A DNA stretch of 64,000 nt from Pantoea eucalypti (GTDB lineage: Bacteria; Pseudomonadota; Gammaproteobacteria; Enterobacterales; Enterobacteriaceae), in assembly GCF_009646115.1 (NCBI RefSeq), contig NZ_CP045720.1, positions 2,170,001 through 2,234,000 on the forward strand. Reading direction: 5' to 3'. Positions 9,724 to 19,803 of the stretch are shown piece after piece. Numbering within the stretch: position 1 is the first letter of the stretch; the number at the start of each line of letters is the position of its first letter. The notes beneath the pieces are model-generated. The model worked only from the letters and a program-made list of their open reading frames with translations, ran no database searches and was not told where the DNA came from. Both the position numbers and the translations under genes were made by a program.

Positions 9724-10770
9724 TCAGACGCGCTTCAGCGACATCGTCTGGCGTTTCTCAGCGGATTGCAGACCCAGTTCAATCAGCTCCATCACCTGAA
9801 TCGCCTCTTCCGCCGTCACCGGATTGTTACCGCGTCCGGCAATCGCATCGCGGATGCCCGCATAGTAAGCGGGATAGTTGCCCGGCTGAGTCAGTTGAGT
9901 AGTTTCCGTCAGTGAATCACCGTCAACTAACGTCAGCGTGCCGTCGCGCATGTCATAACCCCAGTCCTCCTGCGGCGGGAAATCCCCCGACTTCAGGCGA
10001 TCTTCCTGTGGGTCCAGACCATATTTGACGTAACTGCCGCGCGTGCCGTGGACGGTATAACGGGCAGATTCTGCTGCCACCAGCATGCTGGCGTGCAGCA
10101 CCACGCGGCGCTGCGGGTAGGTCAGCGTGGCGTGGAAGTAGTCGGTGGTCTGCGCGCCCGGACGCATCTCGGCCAGGTCGACATTAATAGCGACCGGCGG
10201 GCCAAACAGCTGCAGCGCCTGGTCCAGCAGATGTGGCCCCAGGTCATACCAGATTCCGCTGCCTGCGCCCTTCATTTCGCGCCAGCGATTACGTACTTCC
10301 AGACGGAAGCGGTCAAAGTGCGATTCGAAATAGCGCACTTCACCCAGTGAGCCTGTCTCAAGGAGGGATTTCAGCGTCAGAAAGTCACTGTCCCAGCGGC
10401 GGTTATGGAACACCGATAGCAGCAAACCTTTGGCTTTCGCCAGCGCATCCAGTTCGCGCGCCTGTGACAACGTCACGGTAAACGGCTTGTCGACCACCAC
10501 ATGTTTACCGGCGTTCAGCGCCGCTTTTGCCAGCGGGAAGTGGGTGTCGTTGGGGGTAGGAATAACAATCAGTTGCAGCGTAGGGTCGTCCAGCAGCGCC
10601 TGAGGATCGGCCACCACTTTAACAGCAGGCCAGTCGGCGTGGACTTTGCTGGCGTCGCTACTGGAAATGGCTGCCAGCTCGACGTCCGGTGTCCCTGCAA
10701 TCAGCGGGGCGTGAAACGTTTTACTGGCAAAACCGTAGCCGATCAGACCAACACGTAATTTATCGCTCAT
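9724..10770 (-). CDS. ydgJ: Gfo/Idh/MocA family oxidoreductase YdgJ
   Basis: 348 residues. The N-terminal Rossmann motif GLIGYGFASKTFHAPL binds NAD(P); VVVDKPF holds the conserved lysine of the family. The C-terminal alpha/beta domain is typical of Gfo/Idh/MocA dehydrogenases. The substrate is probably a sugar or polyol, but it is unknown. Position downstream of and convergent to add is the E. coli arrangement. An AGAGGAAT ribosome site precedes the ATG. Confidence 0.88.
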   Translation of the reverse strand: MSDKLRVGLIGYGFASKTFHAPLIAGTPDVELAAISSSDASKVHADWPAVKVVADPQALLDDPTLQLIVIPTPNDTHFPLAKAALNAGKHVVVDKPFTVTLSQARELDALAKAKGLLLSVFHNRRWDSDFLTLKSLLETGSLGEVRYFESHFDRFRLEVRNRWREMKGAGSGIWYDLGPHLLDQALQLFGPPVAINVDLAEMRPGAQTTDYFHATLTYPQRRVVLHASMLVAAESARYTVHGTRGSYVKYGLDPQEDRLKSGDFPPQEDWGYDMRDGTLTLVDGDSLTETTQLTQPGNYPAYYAGIRDAIAGRGNNPVTAEEAIQVMELIELGLQSAEKRQTMSLKRV

Positions 10771-10849
10771 TTTGATTCCTCTTTGTCGCTAACCTGATTG
10801 ATTTAAGACTATTAACCAGGTGAGGACAAGGCGGAATCTCCCGAAAAAA

Positions 10850-11767
10850 CTAAGAGATAGCACTCCGCGCCAGGGGCCAGGCCGTCTGCGCCGCCAGGCT
10901 GTCATGTGCGTCCTGATTGCGGCGGCGGAAATCGCTGGGACTGACACCAACACGCTTGCGAAACACGCGCGAGAAGTAGAGCTGGTCGTCGTAACCCACT
11001 TCACGCCCTACCGAGGCGATCGGTTCCTGGGTGGTCTGCAGCAACAGTTTGGCGCGAATAACGCGCTGATCTTCACGCCAGCGCAGCAGATTTACACCCA
11101 TCTGCTCGCGGAACAGGTGTGCCAGCCGCGACGGTGACAGGCAGACGTGACGCGCCACCTCTTCAATCTTCACTTCGCTGGCAAGATGGTTGGTCACATA
11201 CTGGCAGGCTTCAATTACGCGTGGATCGCGGATGAGCTGATGACTACGCGGATCTTCTTCAACGGCACGTAGCAGTAGTCGCTCCAGCAGGTTCATCGCC
11301 AGCTCTTCCGCAAAGCGCCGACCCGAATTATGGGTCTGTTCGATACTGGCAAACAGTCGGTCAAACTCGCCACGCAGTGACTCAGGCAGCAGCAGTCGTC
11401 CCACACCCTCCTGCTCATCCTGCCAGCGCAGCCAGTCGTGCCAGTAGGCGCGCGGACGGAAATAGACCCAGCGGTGGAACCACTGCGGACTGTCCGGCGC
11501 GCGACCATAGTAGTGGGCGGTTTTTGGCTGAAACAGCAGCATTTCGCCGGGCTCGCAGTCAAATGCCCGCTCGCCGTCGAATACCCGCCCTTTACCTTTA
11601 ATGGTGAGATTCAGAATGTAACCTTTCATGCCGTGCGGGCGGTCGATAAAAAAATCGAGTGGACCATCGGCAGTGATGGGCGTCAGCCCTGCCACCAGCC
11701 AGGCATTGAATGAATAGCCCGGCAACAAGGGGTTTTGCTGCTCAGCCGGTAATTCGCGGTGATACAT
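10850..11767 (-). CDS. araC: arabinose regulator AraC
   Basis: AraC-family activator/repressor that responds to L-arabinose. The N-terminal cupin and dimerisation domain covers residues 1-170; two helix-turn-helix motifs lie near the C-terminus ([18 protein letters not shown] and the segment around [17 protein letters not shown]). The start at 11767 ([10 protein letters not shown]) has GAGGAC in front of it; a further-upstream frame start is unlikely. The length of 305 is slightly above the 292 of E. coli because of a longer C-terminal tail. It lies downstream of araH, in the same direction as araFGH, not next to araB as in E. coli. Confidence 0.93.
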   Translation of the reverse strand: MYHRELPAEQQNPLLPGYSFNAWLVAGLTPITADGPLDFFIDRPHGMKGYILNLTIKGKGRVFDGERAFDCEPGEMLLFQPKTAHYYGRAPDSPQWFHRWVYFRPRAYWHDWLRWQDEQEGVGRLLLPESLRGEFDRLFASIEQTHNSGRRFAEELAMNLLERLLLRAVEEDPRSHQLIRDPRVIEACQYVTNHLASEVKIEEVARHVCLSPSRLAHLFREQMGVNLLRWREDQRVIRAKLLLQTTQEPIASVGREVGYDDQLYFSRVFRKRVGVSPSDFRRRNQDAHDSLAAQTAWPLARSAIS

Positions 11768-11843
11768 AGCGTCCTCACTCAGTCTGTTATTGTTCGGATA
11801 GCCTGCAGACACCTCTGCGTCCGCAGGCCAACGGCTCGCTCAA

Positions 11844-12827
11844 TCAGGCTTTTTTCTGTTTGTAACGGTCAAAAATCACCGCAGCTAACAGTATCAGACC
11901 GCGCACCACATACTGTGAGAATGGCGAGATATTCAATAAATTCATCGCATTCTCTACCGTGCCGAGGATCAATACCCCCGCCACCACGTAAGAGATCTTG
12001 CCGATGCCGCCCTTCAGTGAAACACCACCCAGTACGCAGGCAGAAATCACCACCAGTTCATAGCCGATGGAGGTCATCGGCTGGCCGCTGGTCATACGTG
12101 ACGCCAGAATAATGCCCGCCGCCGCAGAGACCAGGCCGGAGAGGATAAAGATGATGATACGGGTGCGCACTACCGGTACACCCGCCAGGCGCGCCGCCTC
12201 TTCATTGCCACCAATCGCGAGCGTATTACGACCAAAGGTGGTTTTGTTGAGCAGGAAGCCGAAGATCACCATGGTGGCCAGGGTCAGCCAGATCGGCGCG
12301 GGCACACCCAGCCAGTTGGCAAAGCCCAGTTCAAAGAAGCGCTCATCTTCAATACCAACCGCTTTACCGTCAGAGAAGATATAAGCCAGGCCGCGCACGA
12401 TCTGCATCGTCGCCAGCGTGGTGATCAGCGCATTGATCTTGAGCCGGGCGATCACAAAGCCGTTGATAAAGCCGGTGATCATGCCGAGCACCAGTCCGGC
12501 ACCCACACCAATCCACAGGCTTTCCGTCATATTGATGACCACGGCGGTGACGACACCCGCACAGGCGATGACGGAAGCGACCGACAGGTCAAAGTCACCG
12601 GAAGCCAGACAGAACAGCATGCCGCAGGCGACCATGCCGGACATCGACATCGCCAGCCCTAAGCCTTTCATATTGATAAACGAGCCGAAGTTCGGCACAA
12701 AAATCGCACAGACAATAAACAGCAGTGCAAATACCACCAGCATGCCGAAGTTGTCCCAGATGCGACCTAACTGCAGGCCGCCGCGTGAAGCGGGCTGCGG
12801 TGTATTTGAGGTCGTAGATGAAGCCAT
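11844..12827 (-). CDS. araH: L-arabinose ABC transporter permease
   Basis: 327-residue inner-membrane permease of the sugar-specific ABC family (about eight to ten hydrophobic segments). The conserved permease motif SGDFDLSVASVIACAG is present. It forms the channel for L-arabinose with AraG and AraF. It is the last gene of araFGH, 12 bases after the araG stop. araC follows 76 bases on in the same direction, so read-through to araC is possible. Confidence 0.94.
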   Translation of the reverse strand: MASSTTSNTPQPASRGGLQLGRIWDNFGMLVVFALLFIVCAIFVPNFGSFINMKGLGLAMSMSGMVACGMLFCLASGDFDLSVASVIACAGVVTAVVINMTESLWIGVGAGLVLGMITGFINGFVIARLKINALITTLATMQIVRGLAYIFSDGKAVGIEDERFFELGFANWLGVPAPIWLTLATMVIFGFLLNKTTFGRNTLAIGGNEEAARLAGVPVVRTRIIIFILSGLVSAAAGIILASRMTSGQPMTSIGYELVVISACVLGGVSLKGGIGKISYVVAGVLILGTVENAMNLLNISPFSQYVVRGLILLAAVIFDRYKQKKA

Positions 12828-12839
12828 GATGATCTCCTG

Positions 12840-14360
12840 TCAGGCCACGGCGGCCGCTTGAGTGGTTTTGGGCATCGCCAGGCTCAGCGTCTGCTGCTCC
12901 GTGGCGTCGTCGTGCAGCAGTTCACCGGCAATGGCACCTTCACGCATCACAACGATGCGATCGGCCAGGCCCATCACTTCCGGTAAATCGCTCGAGGCGA
13001 ACAGCACCGCAATGCCCCGGTTCGCCAGCTGATAAATCAGGTTATAAATTTCATGTTTGGCACCGACATCGATGCCGCGCGTTGGCTCATCCAGCAGGAT
13101 CACTTTCATATCCTCAGAGAGCCAGCGTCCCAGGATCGCCTTCTGCTGATTACCGCCAGAAAGGTTCATGATCAGCTGATCGGCGCTGGGCGTTTTAATA
13201 TTCAGCGAGCGGATATGGCTGTCGGCGTTCTTGTTTTCCCAGCCGTTTTTTATCAGGCAACCGGCAGTCAGGTTGTGACGGCGGGCGCTGATGTTGATGT
13301 TGTCGCGCACCGAGTGCACCGGAATAATGCCCTCAGCTTTACGATCTTCCGGGCAGAGCATGATGCCGGCACGAATGGCGTCAATCGGCTCACGCAGCGG
13401 CAGTGGCTTGCCGTCCAGGATGACCTGACCACCACGCAAACGCGTGCCGCCGAACAGGCCCTTCAGCAGTTCACTGCGTCCGGCACCGACCAGTCCAAAC
13501 AGTCCAACGATTTCACCGGCATGGACTTTCAGTGAAATTGGCGTACGTACGCCCTTCGCTTCAACCTTGTCCAGCTCCAGCCGCACTTCCCCTTTGGGAC
13601 GCGGTGAGTAGCCATAGATATCACCCAGGTTGCGCCCAACCATCGCCTGCACCAGATCGTCGTGATGGGTGTTCGCCATGTCAGTAAATGTCCGCACGTA
13701 GCGGCCATCTTTAAACACGGTGATGGCATCGCTAAGGGCGAAAATCTCTTCCATACGGTGTGAAACGTAGAGCACCACCCGGCCCTCCTCGCGGAGCTGG
13801 CGAATGACGCGGAACAGGTTGTCGATTTCACGCGCCGACAGGGAGCTGGTTGGCTCATCAAAGGCGATAATACGTGCGTTGCGCGCCAGCGCTTTGGCAA
13901 TCTCCACCATCTGCCACTGGCCCAGCGACAGGTATTTCAGCGGCATATCGGGATCGATATCCATGCCGAGATTTTTCAGCTGTACGCCCGCCTCAAAACG
14001 CATCAGCTTACGGTTGACCAGTCCATGTTTGTGCGGAATCTGACCGAGATAGATGTTCTCCGCCACGCTCATTTCCGGCACCAGATGCAGTTCCTGGTAA
14101 ATAATGGCGACGCCCGCGTCCAGTGCATCCGTCGTGCGCTGAAAACTCATCGGCTTGCCTTTAATACGAATCTCACCGCCGCTCGGCTGATAACTGCCGC
14201 TGAGTATTTTTAACAGCGTCGATTTGCCTGCGCCGTTCTCGCCCATCAGAGCGTGAACTTCACCGCCACGGCAGTCGAAGGAGATATCCTGCAACGCTTT
14301 CACGCCAGGGAAAGTTTTACTGATGCCATGAAACGACAGAAATGCTGAATCAGTGTTCAT
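12840..14360 (-). CDS. araG: L-arabinose ABC transporter ATPase
   Basis: Two fused ATPase domains typical of sugar importers. The first Walker A is GENGAGKST and the signature LSLGQWQM; the second half has a degenerate Walker A (GLVGAGRSE) and signature LSGGNQQK, the usual asymmetry of this family. The start at 14360 ([10 protein letters not shown]) follows AGGATTAAC; a GTG 12 bases upstream overlaps that ribosome site and is rejected. 506 residues. Confidence 0.94.
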   Translation of the reverse strand: MNTDSAFLSFHGISKTFPGVKALQDISFDCRGGEVHALMGENGAGKSTLLKILSGSYQPSGGEIRIKGKPMSFQRTTDALDAGVAIIYQELHLVPEMSVAENIYLGQIPHKHGLVNRKLMRFEAGVQLKNLGMDIDPDMPLKYLSLGQWQMVEIAKALARNARIIAFDEPTSSLSAREIDNLFRVIRQLREEGRVVLYVSHRMEEIFALSDAITVFKDGRYVRTFTDMANTHHDDLVQAMVGRNLGDIYGYSPRPKGEVRLELDKVEAKGVRTPISLKVHAGEIVGLFGLVGAGRSELLKGLFGGTRLRGGQVILDGKPLPLREPIDAIRAGIMLCPEDRKAEGIIPVHSVRDNINISARRHNLTAGCLIKNGWENKNADSHIRSLNIKTPSADQLIMNLSGGNQQKAILGRWLSEDMKVILLDEPTRGIDVGAKHEIYNLIYQLANRGIAVLFASSDLPEVMGLADRIVVMREGAIAGELLHDDATEQQTLSLAMPKTTQAAAVA

Positions 14361-14426
14361 GTTAATCCTCACTCTTTCGCGCCACCGGCCGGTTATGGCG
14401 GGCGACGCGAAATGGGCTATTAAGGA

Positions 14427-14450
14427 TGCCGGGCAACGAACAGCCCGGCA
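14427..14450. other. stem-loop between araF and araG
   Basis: TGCCGGGC and GCCCGGCA form a perfect 8-bp stem without a U-tail. In binding-protein operons such hairpins often protect the upstream message, raising AraF relative to AraGH; that role is inferred. Confidence 0.5.
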
Positions 14451-14459
14451 GGCTCACAG

Positions 14460-15443
14460 TTACATCAGTCCTTTTTTCGCCAGTTCAGTTTTGAAGTTGT
14501 CACGGGTGATCAGCACCACATCAGTAACTTCGGTGAATTTAGGTGGCTCTTCACCTTTGCTGACCCAGTTGTAGAGCATCTGGCTGCTTTTGTAGCCGTG
14601 GATATCCGGGCTTGGCAGCAGCGAACCGTAGAAGCCGGTCGCCTTGTCTTTCGACAGTTCGCTGATGGCATCGACGCCGTTGATGCCGATACCGATGACG
14701 TCAGCCGCTTTAAAGCCCTGACCTTCAGTCGCACGTACGCCGCCCAGCACGGTGTTGTCGTTCATGCCGACAATCAGCCAGTGTTTGACTTCAGGATGCT
14801 GCACCAGCAGGGAGTTACCGGCATCAAACGCGCCAGGGATGTCGTTAGATTTGGTTGGGACCTGGTAGATCTGGGCTGCCGGGAAGCCAGCGGCTTTGAT
14901 CGCGTCCATTGAGCCGCCAGTACGACGACGAGCGGTGTCGAGTTCGTTGGCGGTAATGGCCATCACGCCGGTGGTTTTCACATCCCAGCCGCGTTTCTGC
15001 ATCTCTTTATAAAGCTCCTGACCCTGACGCTCACCAATTTTAGTGGCCGCCATCATCACCAGTGGCACGGTATCCATTGGCTTGCCTTTGGCGGTGACGA
15101 ACTGATCATCCACTGCGATGACTTTCAGGCCGTAGCCGCGCGCTTTTGCCATGATGGCGGAACCGAGTTTTGGATCGGGCGTACAGATGACAAAACCTTT
15201 TGCGCCGTTCGCCGCCAGGCTGTCGATGGCATTCAGGGTTTTTTCACCATCCGGCACGGCAATTTTAATGACATCAAAGCCAAGATCTTTGCCCGCTTTA
15301 TCGGCGAATTTCCATTCAGTCTGGAACCAGGGTTCTTCTGGTTGCTTGACTAAAAAACCCAGCTTCATGGTCTCGGCGATAGCGGATTGTGACATAACCG
15401 CTGCCAGGCCGATGGCCGCGAATGCTTTAGTGAATTTATGCAT
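14460..15443 (-). CDS. araF: L-arabinose-binding periplasmic protein
   Basis: Periplasmic receptor of the arabinose ABC importer. A clear signal peptide (MHKFTKAFAAIGLAAVMSQS, cleavage expected after AIA at about residue 23) precedes the mature start ETMKLGFLVKQPEEPWF, typical of AraF. 327 residues against 329 in E. coli. It is the first gene of araFGH, divergent from araB, sharing a 365-bp control region. A stem-loop follows the stop. Confidence 0.95.
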   Translation of the reverse strand: MHKFTKAFAAIGLAAVMSQSAIAETMKLGFLVKQPEEPWFQTEWKFADKAGKDLGFDVIKIAVPDGEKTLNAIDSLAANGAKGFVICTPDPKLGSAIMAKARGYGLKVIAVDDQFVTAKGKPMDTVPLVMMAATKIGERQGQELYKEMQKRGWDVKTTGVMAITANELDTARRRTGGSMDAIKAAGFPAAQIYQVPTKSNDIPGAFDAGNSLLVQHPEVKHWLIVGMNDNTVLGGVRATEGQGFKAADVIGIGINGVDAISELSKDKATGFYGSLLPSPDIHGYKSSQMLYNWVSKGEEPPKFTEVTDVVLITRDNFKTELAKKGLM

Positions 15444-15808
15444 GATGCTCTCCGGTACCAGGTTATTTTTCGCTGCTAATAACGAATCGGTGTAAACGCT
15501 ACCAGTAAGTTTTGTTTTGTGGGTACAGCCATAAATCAGTGCGTTAGGCTGGCATGTGCTGACAGAGTGTCCAGACGCTGGGCTAGTTTTAGCGGTATTA
15601 GCGAAGAAAAATGTAGAGCGGTATCACATCTTAAAATCACGGCAAAATCATCCATATATTCAGCAAATTTAACCGGTCCTTAACTTATGCAATGGATCAC
15701 AAAATCACTGCCGATGACAGAAAAGTGCATATTGTCAGCCAGCCATGACTAACTGATTTGGCGCACCGAACCCAGGATAAAGGCGTTAACTAACTACAGG
15801 AGATTCCG
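15444..15808. promoter_or_regulatory. araF/araB divergent control region
   Basis: This 365-bp gap lies between the araF and araB starts. It contains the AraC double site described separately. TCACA at 15624-15628 could be half of a CRP site, but the other half is not in register. Core promoters could not be fixed with confidence. Both operons are presumably controlled from here. Confidence 0.6.
15640..15677 (+). promoter_or_regulatory. AraC I1-I2-like direct repeat
   Basis: The 17-mer CGGCAAAATCATCCATA at 15640-15656 matches the E. coli araI1 site (TAGCATTTTTATCCATA) at 11 of 17 positions, including GC and ATCCATA. CAGCAAATTTAACCGGT at 15661-15677 repeats the half-site pattern. The period is exactly 21 bp, the spacing of AraC I1 and I2. 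Orientation points toward araB. Confidence 0.75.
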
Positions 15809-17512
15809 ATGCGTGCTGGAGCCATCACCCTTGGGCTGGACTTTGGTAGTGATTCGGTGCGTGCGCTGGCCGTGGATTGTCATAGCGGCAAAGAGCTGCA
15901 GAGTGCGGTGTTCAGCTATCCGCGCTGGCAACAGGGCTTATACAGCGATCCGCACACCAACCGTTTTCGCCACCATCCACAGGATTATATTGACGCTATG
16001 GAGCAGGCGCTGCTCGGCGTTCTGAATGCACTGAGTGAAGATCAGCGCAACGCCGTGGTCGGCATTGGCGTTGACAGCACCGGTTCTACCCCGGCGCCTA
16101 TTGACCGCGACGGCAACGTGCTGGCGCTGCGTCCGGAGTTCGCTGAGAACCCCAACGCGATGTTCGTGTTGTGGAAAGATCACACGGCCATAGAAGAAGC
16201 GGAAGAGATTAATCAGCTTTGCCACAGTGGCCGCTTCCAGGATTACAGCCGCTATATCGGCGGCATTTATTCTTCGGAGTGGTTCTGGGCGAAGATTCTG
16301 CACGTGTCGCGTGAAGATTCGGCTGTGCGCGAAGCCGCCGTCTCCTGGGTGGAGCTGTGCGACTGGGTGCCCGCCCTGTTAAGCGGCACCACCGCACCAG
16401 ATAAGCTGCGTCGCGGCCGTTGCGCCGCCGGGCATAAAGCGTTGTGGCACGGCGACTGGAGCGGCCTGCCCGATGTCGATTTCCTGAATGCGCTCGACCC
16501 GCTGTTAACGCAGCAGCTCGACTCCCCGCTGTTTACTGACACCTGGACCGCTGATATGCCGGTGGGCACCCTCAGCCCGGAATGGGCGCAGCGTCTTGGT
16601 CTGACGCAGACCGTGACACTTTCCGGTGGCGCGTTTGACTGTCACATGGGCGCGGTCGGCGGCGGAGCTAAACCTTATACGCTGGTAAAAGTCATCGGCA
16701 CCTCAACCTGCGACATTCTGATTGCTGACGCAGAAAAGGTCGGCGATCGCGATATCAAAGGCATCTGCGGTCAGGTTGATGGCAGCGTGGTACCTGGCGC
16801 TATCGGACTGGAGGCGGGTCAGTCTGCCTTTGGTGATATCTACGCCTGGTTCAGCCGTTTGCTGGGCTGGCCATTACAGCTGGCGGCGCAGCAGCATCCG
16901 GAACTGAAGCCTCAGCTGGCTGAGATGCAAAAAACGCTGATTAAGGATTTAACCGAGGCCTGGGCTGCCAATCCGCAGCTCGATCACCTGCCGGTGGTAC
17001 TGGACTGGTTTAACGGGCGCCGCACACCGAATGCAAATCAGCGTCTGAAAGGGGTGATTACCGACCTGAATCTGGGCACTGATGCCCCTGCATTGTTTGG
17101 TGGTCTGGTCGCAGCAACCGCGTTTGGCGCGCGCGCCATTATGGAGTGCTTCGAGCAGCAGCAGATCCCGGTCGGGAGCATTCTGACCCTTGGCGGCATC
17201 GCGCGAAAATCTCCGGCGATTATGCAGGCCTGCTGCGATGTGATGAACCGGCCACTGGATATCGTCGCCTCTGACGAGTGCTGTGCATTGGGTGCGGCCA
17301 TTTTCGCCGCCGTTGCCGCAGGTGTTCACGCCAGCGTCCCGGATGCTCAGCAGGTCATGGCCAGTCCGATTGCCGAGACGCTGCAGCCCGATCCGGCGCG
17401 CGTTGCCCGCTATCAACAACTGTATCAACGCTATCAACAATGGTGCGTGACGGCTGAACCGCAATACGCCGCCCGCCCCGCTTCCGCGACGAGCCTCTCC
17501 CAACAGGCGTAA
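15809..17512 (+). CDS. araB: ribulokinase
   Basis: Phosphorylates L-ribulose to L-ribulose 5-phosphate, the second step of arabinose catabolism. FGGY kinase fold: N-terminal [16 protein letters not shown] binds ATP phosphates; the motif [13 protein letters not shown] near residue 465 is the family C-terminal signature. 567 residues against 566 in E. coli. AGGAG precedes the ATG at 15809. araA follows after an unusual 203-bp gap that carries a palindromic element. Confidence 0.95.
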   Translation: MRAGAITLGLDFGSDSVRALAVDCHSGKELQSAVFSYPRWQQGLYSDPHTNRFRHHPQDYIDAMEQALLGVLNALSEDQRNAVVGIGVDSTGSTPAPIDRDGNVLALRPEFAENPNAMFVLWKDHTAIEEAEEINQLCHSGRFQDYSRYIGGIYSSEWFWAKILHVSREDSAVREAAVSWVELCDWVPALLSGTTAPDKLRRGRCAAGHKALWHGDWSGLPDVDFLNALDPLLTQQLDSPLFTDTWTADMPVGTLSPEWAQRLGLTQTVTLSGGAFDCHMGAVGGGAKPYTLVKVIGTSTCDILIADAEKVGDRDIKGICGQVDGSVVPGAIGLEAGQSAFGDIYAWFSRLLGWPLQLAAQQHPELKPQLAEMQKTLIKDLTEAWAANPQLDHLPVVLDWFNGRRTPNANQRLKGVITDLNLGTDAPALFGGLVAATAFGARAIMECFEQQQIPVGSILTLGGIARKSPAIMQACCDVMNRPLDIVASDECCALGAAIFAAVAAGVHASVPDAQQVMASPIAETLQPDPARVARYQQLYQRYQQWCVTAEPQYAARPASATSLSQQA

Positions 17513-17520
17513 TTGTTGCA

Positions 17521-17654
17521 GGCAGTCTGGACACGGACAGTGCGGAGCTACCGGAGCGTAGAGGGCGTACGTGAGGATTACTCGCTGCGCTCGCCCCTTC
17601 AGGGCCGCTCTGACGGGCGTTCAGGTTGCTAAAGCAGCCTGTGTGAGCGCTGCC
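17521..17654. repeat. palindromic element between araB and araA
   Basis: The ends form an imperfect inverted repeat (left begins GGCAGTCTGGACACGG; right is the near complement of GGCAGCGCTCACACAGG). The GC-rich interior has short inner stems such as GCTCGCC/GGGC. It fills most of the araB-araA gap. It lacks the AAAGCGTCC core of the other palindromes here, so it is a different family. Coding potential is not apparent. Confidence 0.55.
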
Positions 17655-17715
17655 CAGGTTCGGAATGACAAATAAAATAGCCTATCAGGTAGGCGCTAAG
17701 TGAAGGAGTGGTTTT

Positions 17716-19215
17716 ATGGAACAGTCAAACAATTACAGCGTGTGGTTTGTTATCGGCACGCAGCATCTCTATGGGGCGGAAACGTTACGCCAGGTTGAAC
17801 AGAATGCACGTCAGGTCGTCGAGGGTTTAAATCAGGCCGGTTTACCACTGCGTCTGGAGCTGAAACCGCTGGTGAAGTCACCGGATGAAGCGCTGGCCCT
17901 GTGTCGCGATGCTAATTATGACAAGCAGTGCGTTGGGATCATTACCTGGCTGCACACTTTCTCCCCGGCCAAAATGTGGATCGGCGGCCTGAGCGTACTG
18001 AATAAGCCGCTGCTGCAATTCCATACCCAGTTCAATGCCGAGATCCCGTGGGACAGCATGGACATGGACTTTATGAACCTGAACCAGACCGCACATGGCG
18101 GCCGTGAGTTCGGTTTCATCGGCGCGCGCATGGGTCTGCAACACAGCGTGGTGACCGGTCACTGGAAAGACAGCGCCAGCCAGCAGCGCCTGGGCAACTG
18201 GATGCGTGCAGCACTGGCTAAACAGGCCAGCCAGCAGCTGAAAGTCGCTCGCTTTGGCGACAACATGCGTGAAGTGGCCGTAACCGAAGGCGATAAAGTC
18301 GCCGCGCAGATTCAGTTCGGCTATTCAGTGAATGGCTGGGGCGTTGGCGATCTGGTTGAGGTGATCAATGGCGTCAGCGATGGCGACGTGAATGCGCTGA
18401 TCGACGAATATGAAAGTCTTTATCGCTTTACCGATGTCGCCGCATCTGGCGGTGAGAAACGTCAGAACGTGCTGGATGCTGCACGCATCGAACTCGGTCT
18501 GAAGCGTTTTCTGGAAGCAGAAGGCTGCCACGCCTTTACTACTAACTTCCAGACGCTGCACGGCATGACGCAGTTGCCCGGTCTGGCGGTTCAGCGTCTG
18601 ATGGGTCAGGGTTATGGCTTCGCCGGCGAAGGCGACTGGAAAACCGCTGCCCTGCTGCGCATTTTCAAAGTGCTGGCCGGTGACCGCAAAGGTGGCACCT
18701 CCTTTATGGAGGATTACACCTATCACTTCTCACCAGGCAACGATTTAGTGCTTGGCTCGCACATGCTGGAAGTCTGCCCGTCAATTGCCATTGAAGAGAA
18801 ACCCTTAATCGATGTGCAGTTCCTGGGCATTGGTGATAAAGCCGATCCAGCGCGTATGATTTTCTCCACCCCAGCGGGCCGTGCGGTTAACGCCAGCGTG
18901 ATTGATATGGGCGACCGTTTCCGTCTGCTGGTTAACGTGGTGGATGCTATCGAACAGCCGAAACCGCTGCCGAAGTTGCCGGTTGCGCGCGCGCTGTGGA
19001 AAGCGCAGCCATCACTGGCGACCGCCTCTGAAGCATGGATTCTGGGCGGCGGTGCACACCATACGGTGTTCAGCCAGGCGCTGACGCTGGAGGATATGTA
19101 TCTGTACGGTGAGATGAACGATATCGAAGTGCTGGTGATTGATGAGCACACCACCTTGCCTGCGTTTAAAGATGCGCTTCGCTGGAATGAAGCGTACTAC
19201 CGTCTGAAACGTTAA
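17716..19215 (+). CDS. araA: L-arabinose isomerase
   Basis: Converts L-arabinose to L-ribulose, the first catabolic step; Mn-dependent cytosolic enzyme. 499 residues against 500 in E. coli. Typical segments are present: [14 protein letters not shown] at the N-terminus, [13 protein letters not shown], and the metal-site region [27 protein letters not shown] precedes the ATG. In E. coli araD follows; here a terminator follows and no araD is found. Confidence 0.96.
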   Translation: MEQSNNYSVWFVIGTQHLYGAETLRQVEQNARQVVEGLNQAGLPLRLELKPLVKSPDEALALCRDANYDKQCVGIITWLHTFSPAKMWIGGLSVLNKPLLQFHTQFNAEIPWDSMDMDFMNLNQTAHGGREFGFIGARMGLQHSVVTGHWKDSASQQRLGNWMRAALAKQASQQLKVARFGDNMREVAVTEGDKVAAQIQFGYSVNGWGVGDLVEVINGVSDGDVNALIDEYESLYRFTDVAASGGEKRQNVLDAARIELGLKRFLEAEGCHAFTTNFQTLHGMTQLPGLAVQRLMGQGYGFAGEGDWKTAALLRIFKVLAGDRKGGTSFMEDYTYHFSPGNDLVLGSHMLEVCPSIAIEEKPLIDVQFLGIGDKADPARMIFSTPAGRAVNASVIDMGDRFRLLVNVVDAIEQPKPLPKLPVARALWKAQPSLATASEAWILGGGAHHTVFSQALTLEDMYLYGEMNDIEVLVIDEHTTLPAFKDALRWNEAYYRLKR

Positions 19216-19227
19216 TGAGTGATTAAG

Positions 19228-19287
19228 CGGCGCTTTAGGGGTTCTGAAAAGAAATCAATTCAGGATCGATAAAGCGCCGTTTGTTTG
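19228..19287 (+). terminator. terminator after araA
   Basis: CGGCGCTTTA (19228-19237) and TAAAGCGCCG (19270-19279) are perfectly complementary 10-bp arms with a 32-base loop, followed by TTTGTTTG. Confidence 0.65.
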
Positions 19288-19307
19288 CAGGTTCGTGTTA
19301 TTCAGTC

Positions 19308-19407
19308 GGGAATGGCGGGCGTTCCGTAAAGTCGCCGTAAATACATCCCTGTAGGCTCGGCCGCCGCGTCCCTGCGGCGGACGCTTTACTCCACTGCCCG
19401 CCATCCC
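19308..19407. repeat. intergenic palindromic element, copy 2
   Basis: 100-bp element. The ends GGGAATGGCGGGC and GCCCGCCATCCC are inverted repeats extending about 24 bp inward with mismatches. On the minus strand the core reads AAAGCGTCC, GGACGCGGCGGCCGAGCC, then GGGATGTATTTACGGCG, matching the core of the copies at 9529 and 19556. It lies in the 588-bp gap after araA, which has no credible gene. Confidence 0.65.
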
Positions 19408-19555
19408 CTCCTTAATTTTGCATTTTTGCGAATATTCAAAAGCTCAGCATGTAATAAAAGCCCTTACTGCGAAAGTCCCATTTCGCTGCAACTGTGCACT
19501 CCATTCTTTCAATCTCGCACTGTCCATTACAGCAATGATCAAGCCCAACCGGGAA

Positions 19556-19651
19556 GGAATGGTATGCCTGAAGAGCAAAGCGTCCGCGCCGGGGATGGCG
19601 CGGCCGATCCGCATGGATGCGGGAATCCTTTGCGATCAGGCAGTCATTTCC
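19556..19651. repeat. intergenic palindromic element, copy 3
   Basis: The left arm (GGAATGGTATGCCTGAAGAG, continuing CAAAG) is nearly complementary to the right arm (CTTTGCGATCAGGCAGTCAT, continuing TTCC). The core has AAAGCGTCC, GGATGGCGCGGCCGA and CATGGATGC, shared with copy 1 at 9529-9640. Short open frames here are by-products of the palindrome. Confidence 0.6.
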
Positions 19652-19803
19652 TGACCTTGCATCAACATTCAATAGCGATTGTTTTCCCGGTAATACATGA
19701 GAGCACCGGTCTCTTTGCTAAAACTCAACTCTTTCATCATCTTGCACTTTCCCCCACCAGCCTGTATTGCTTGTAGACTGACAAAACGAAGGTAACCAGC
19801 GCC

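Noticed and set aside
15613..15628. CRP site in the ara control region
   Set aside because: Right half TCACA is good, but the left half is out of register.
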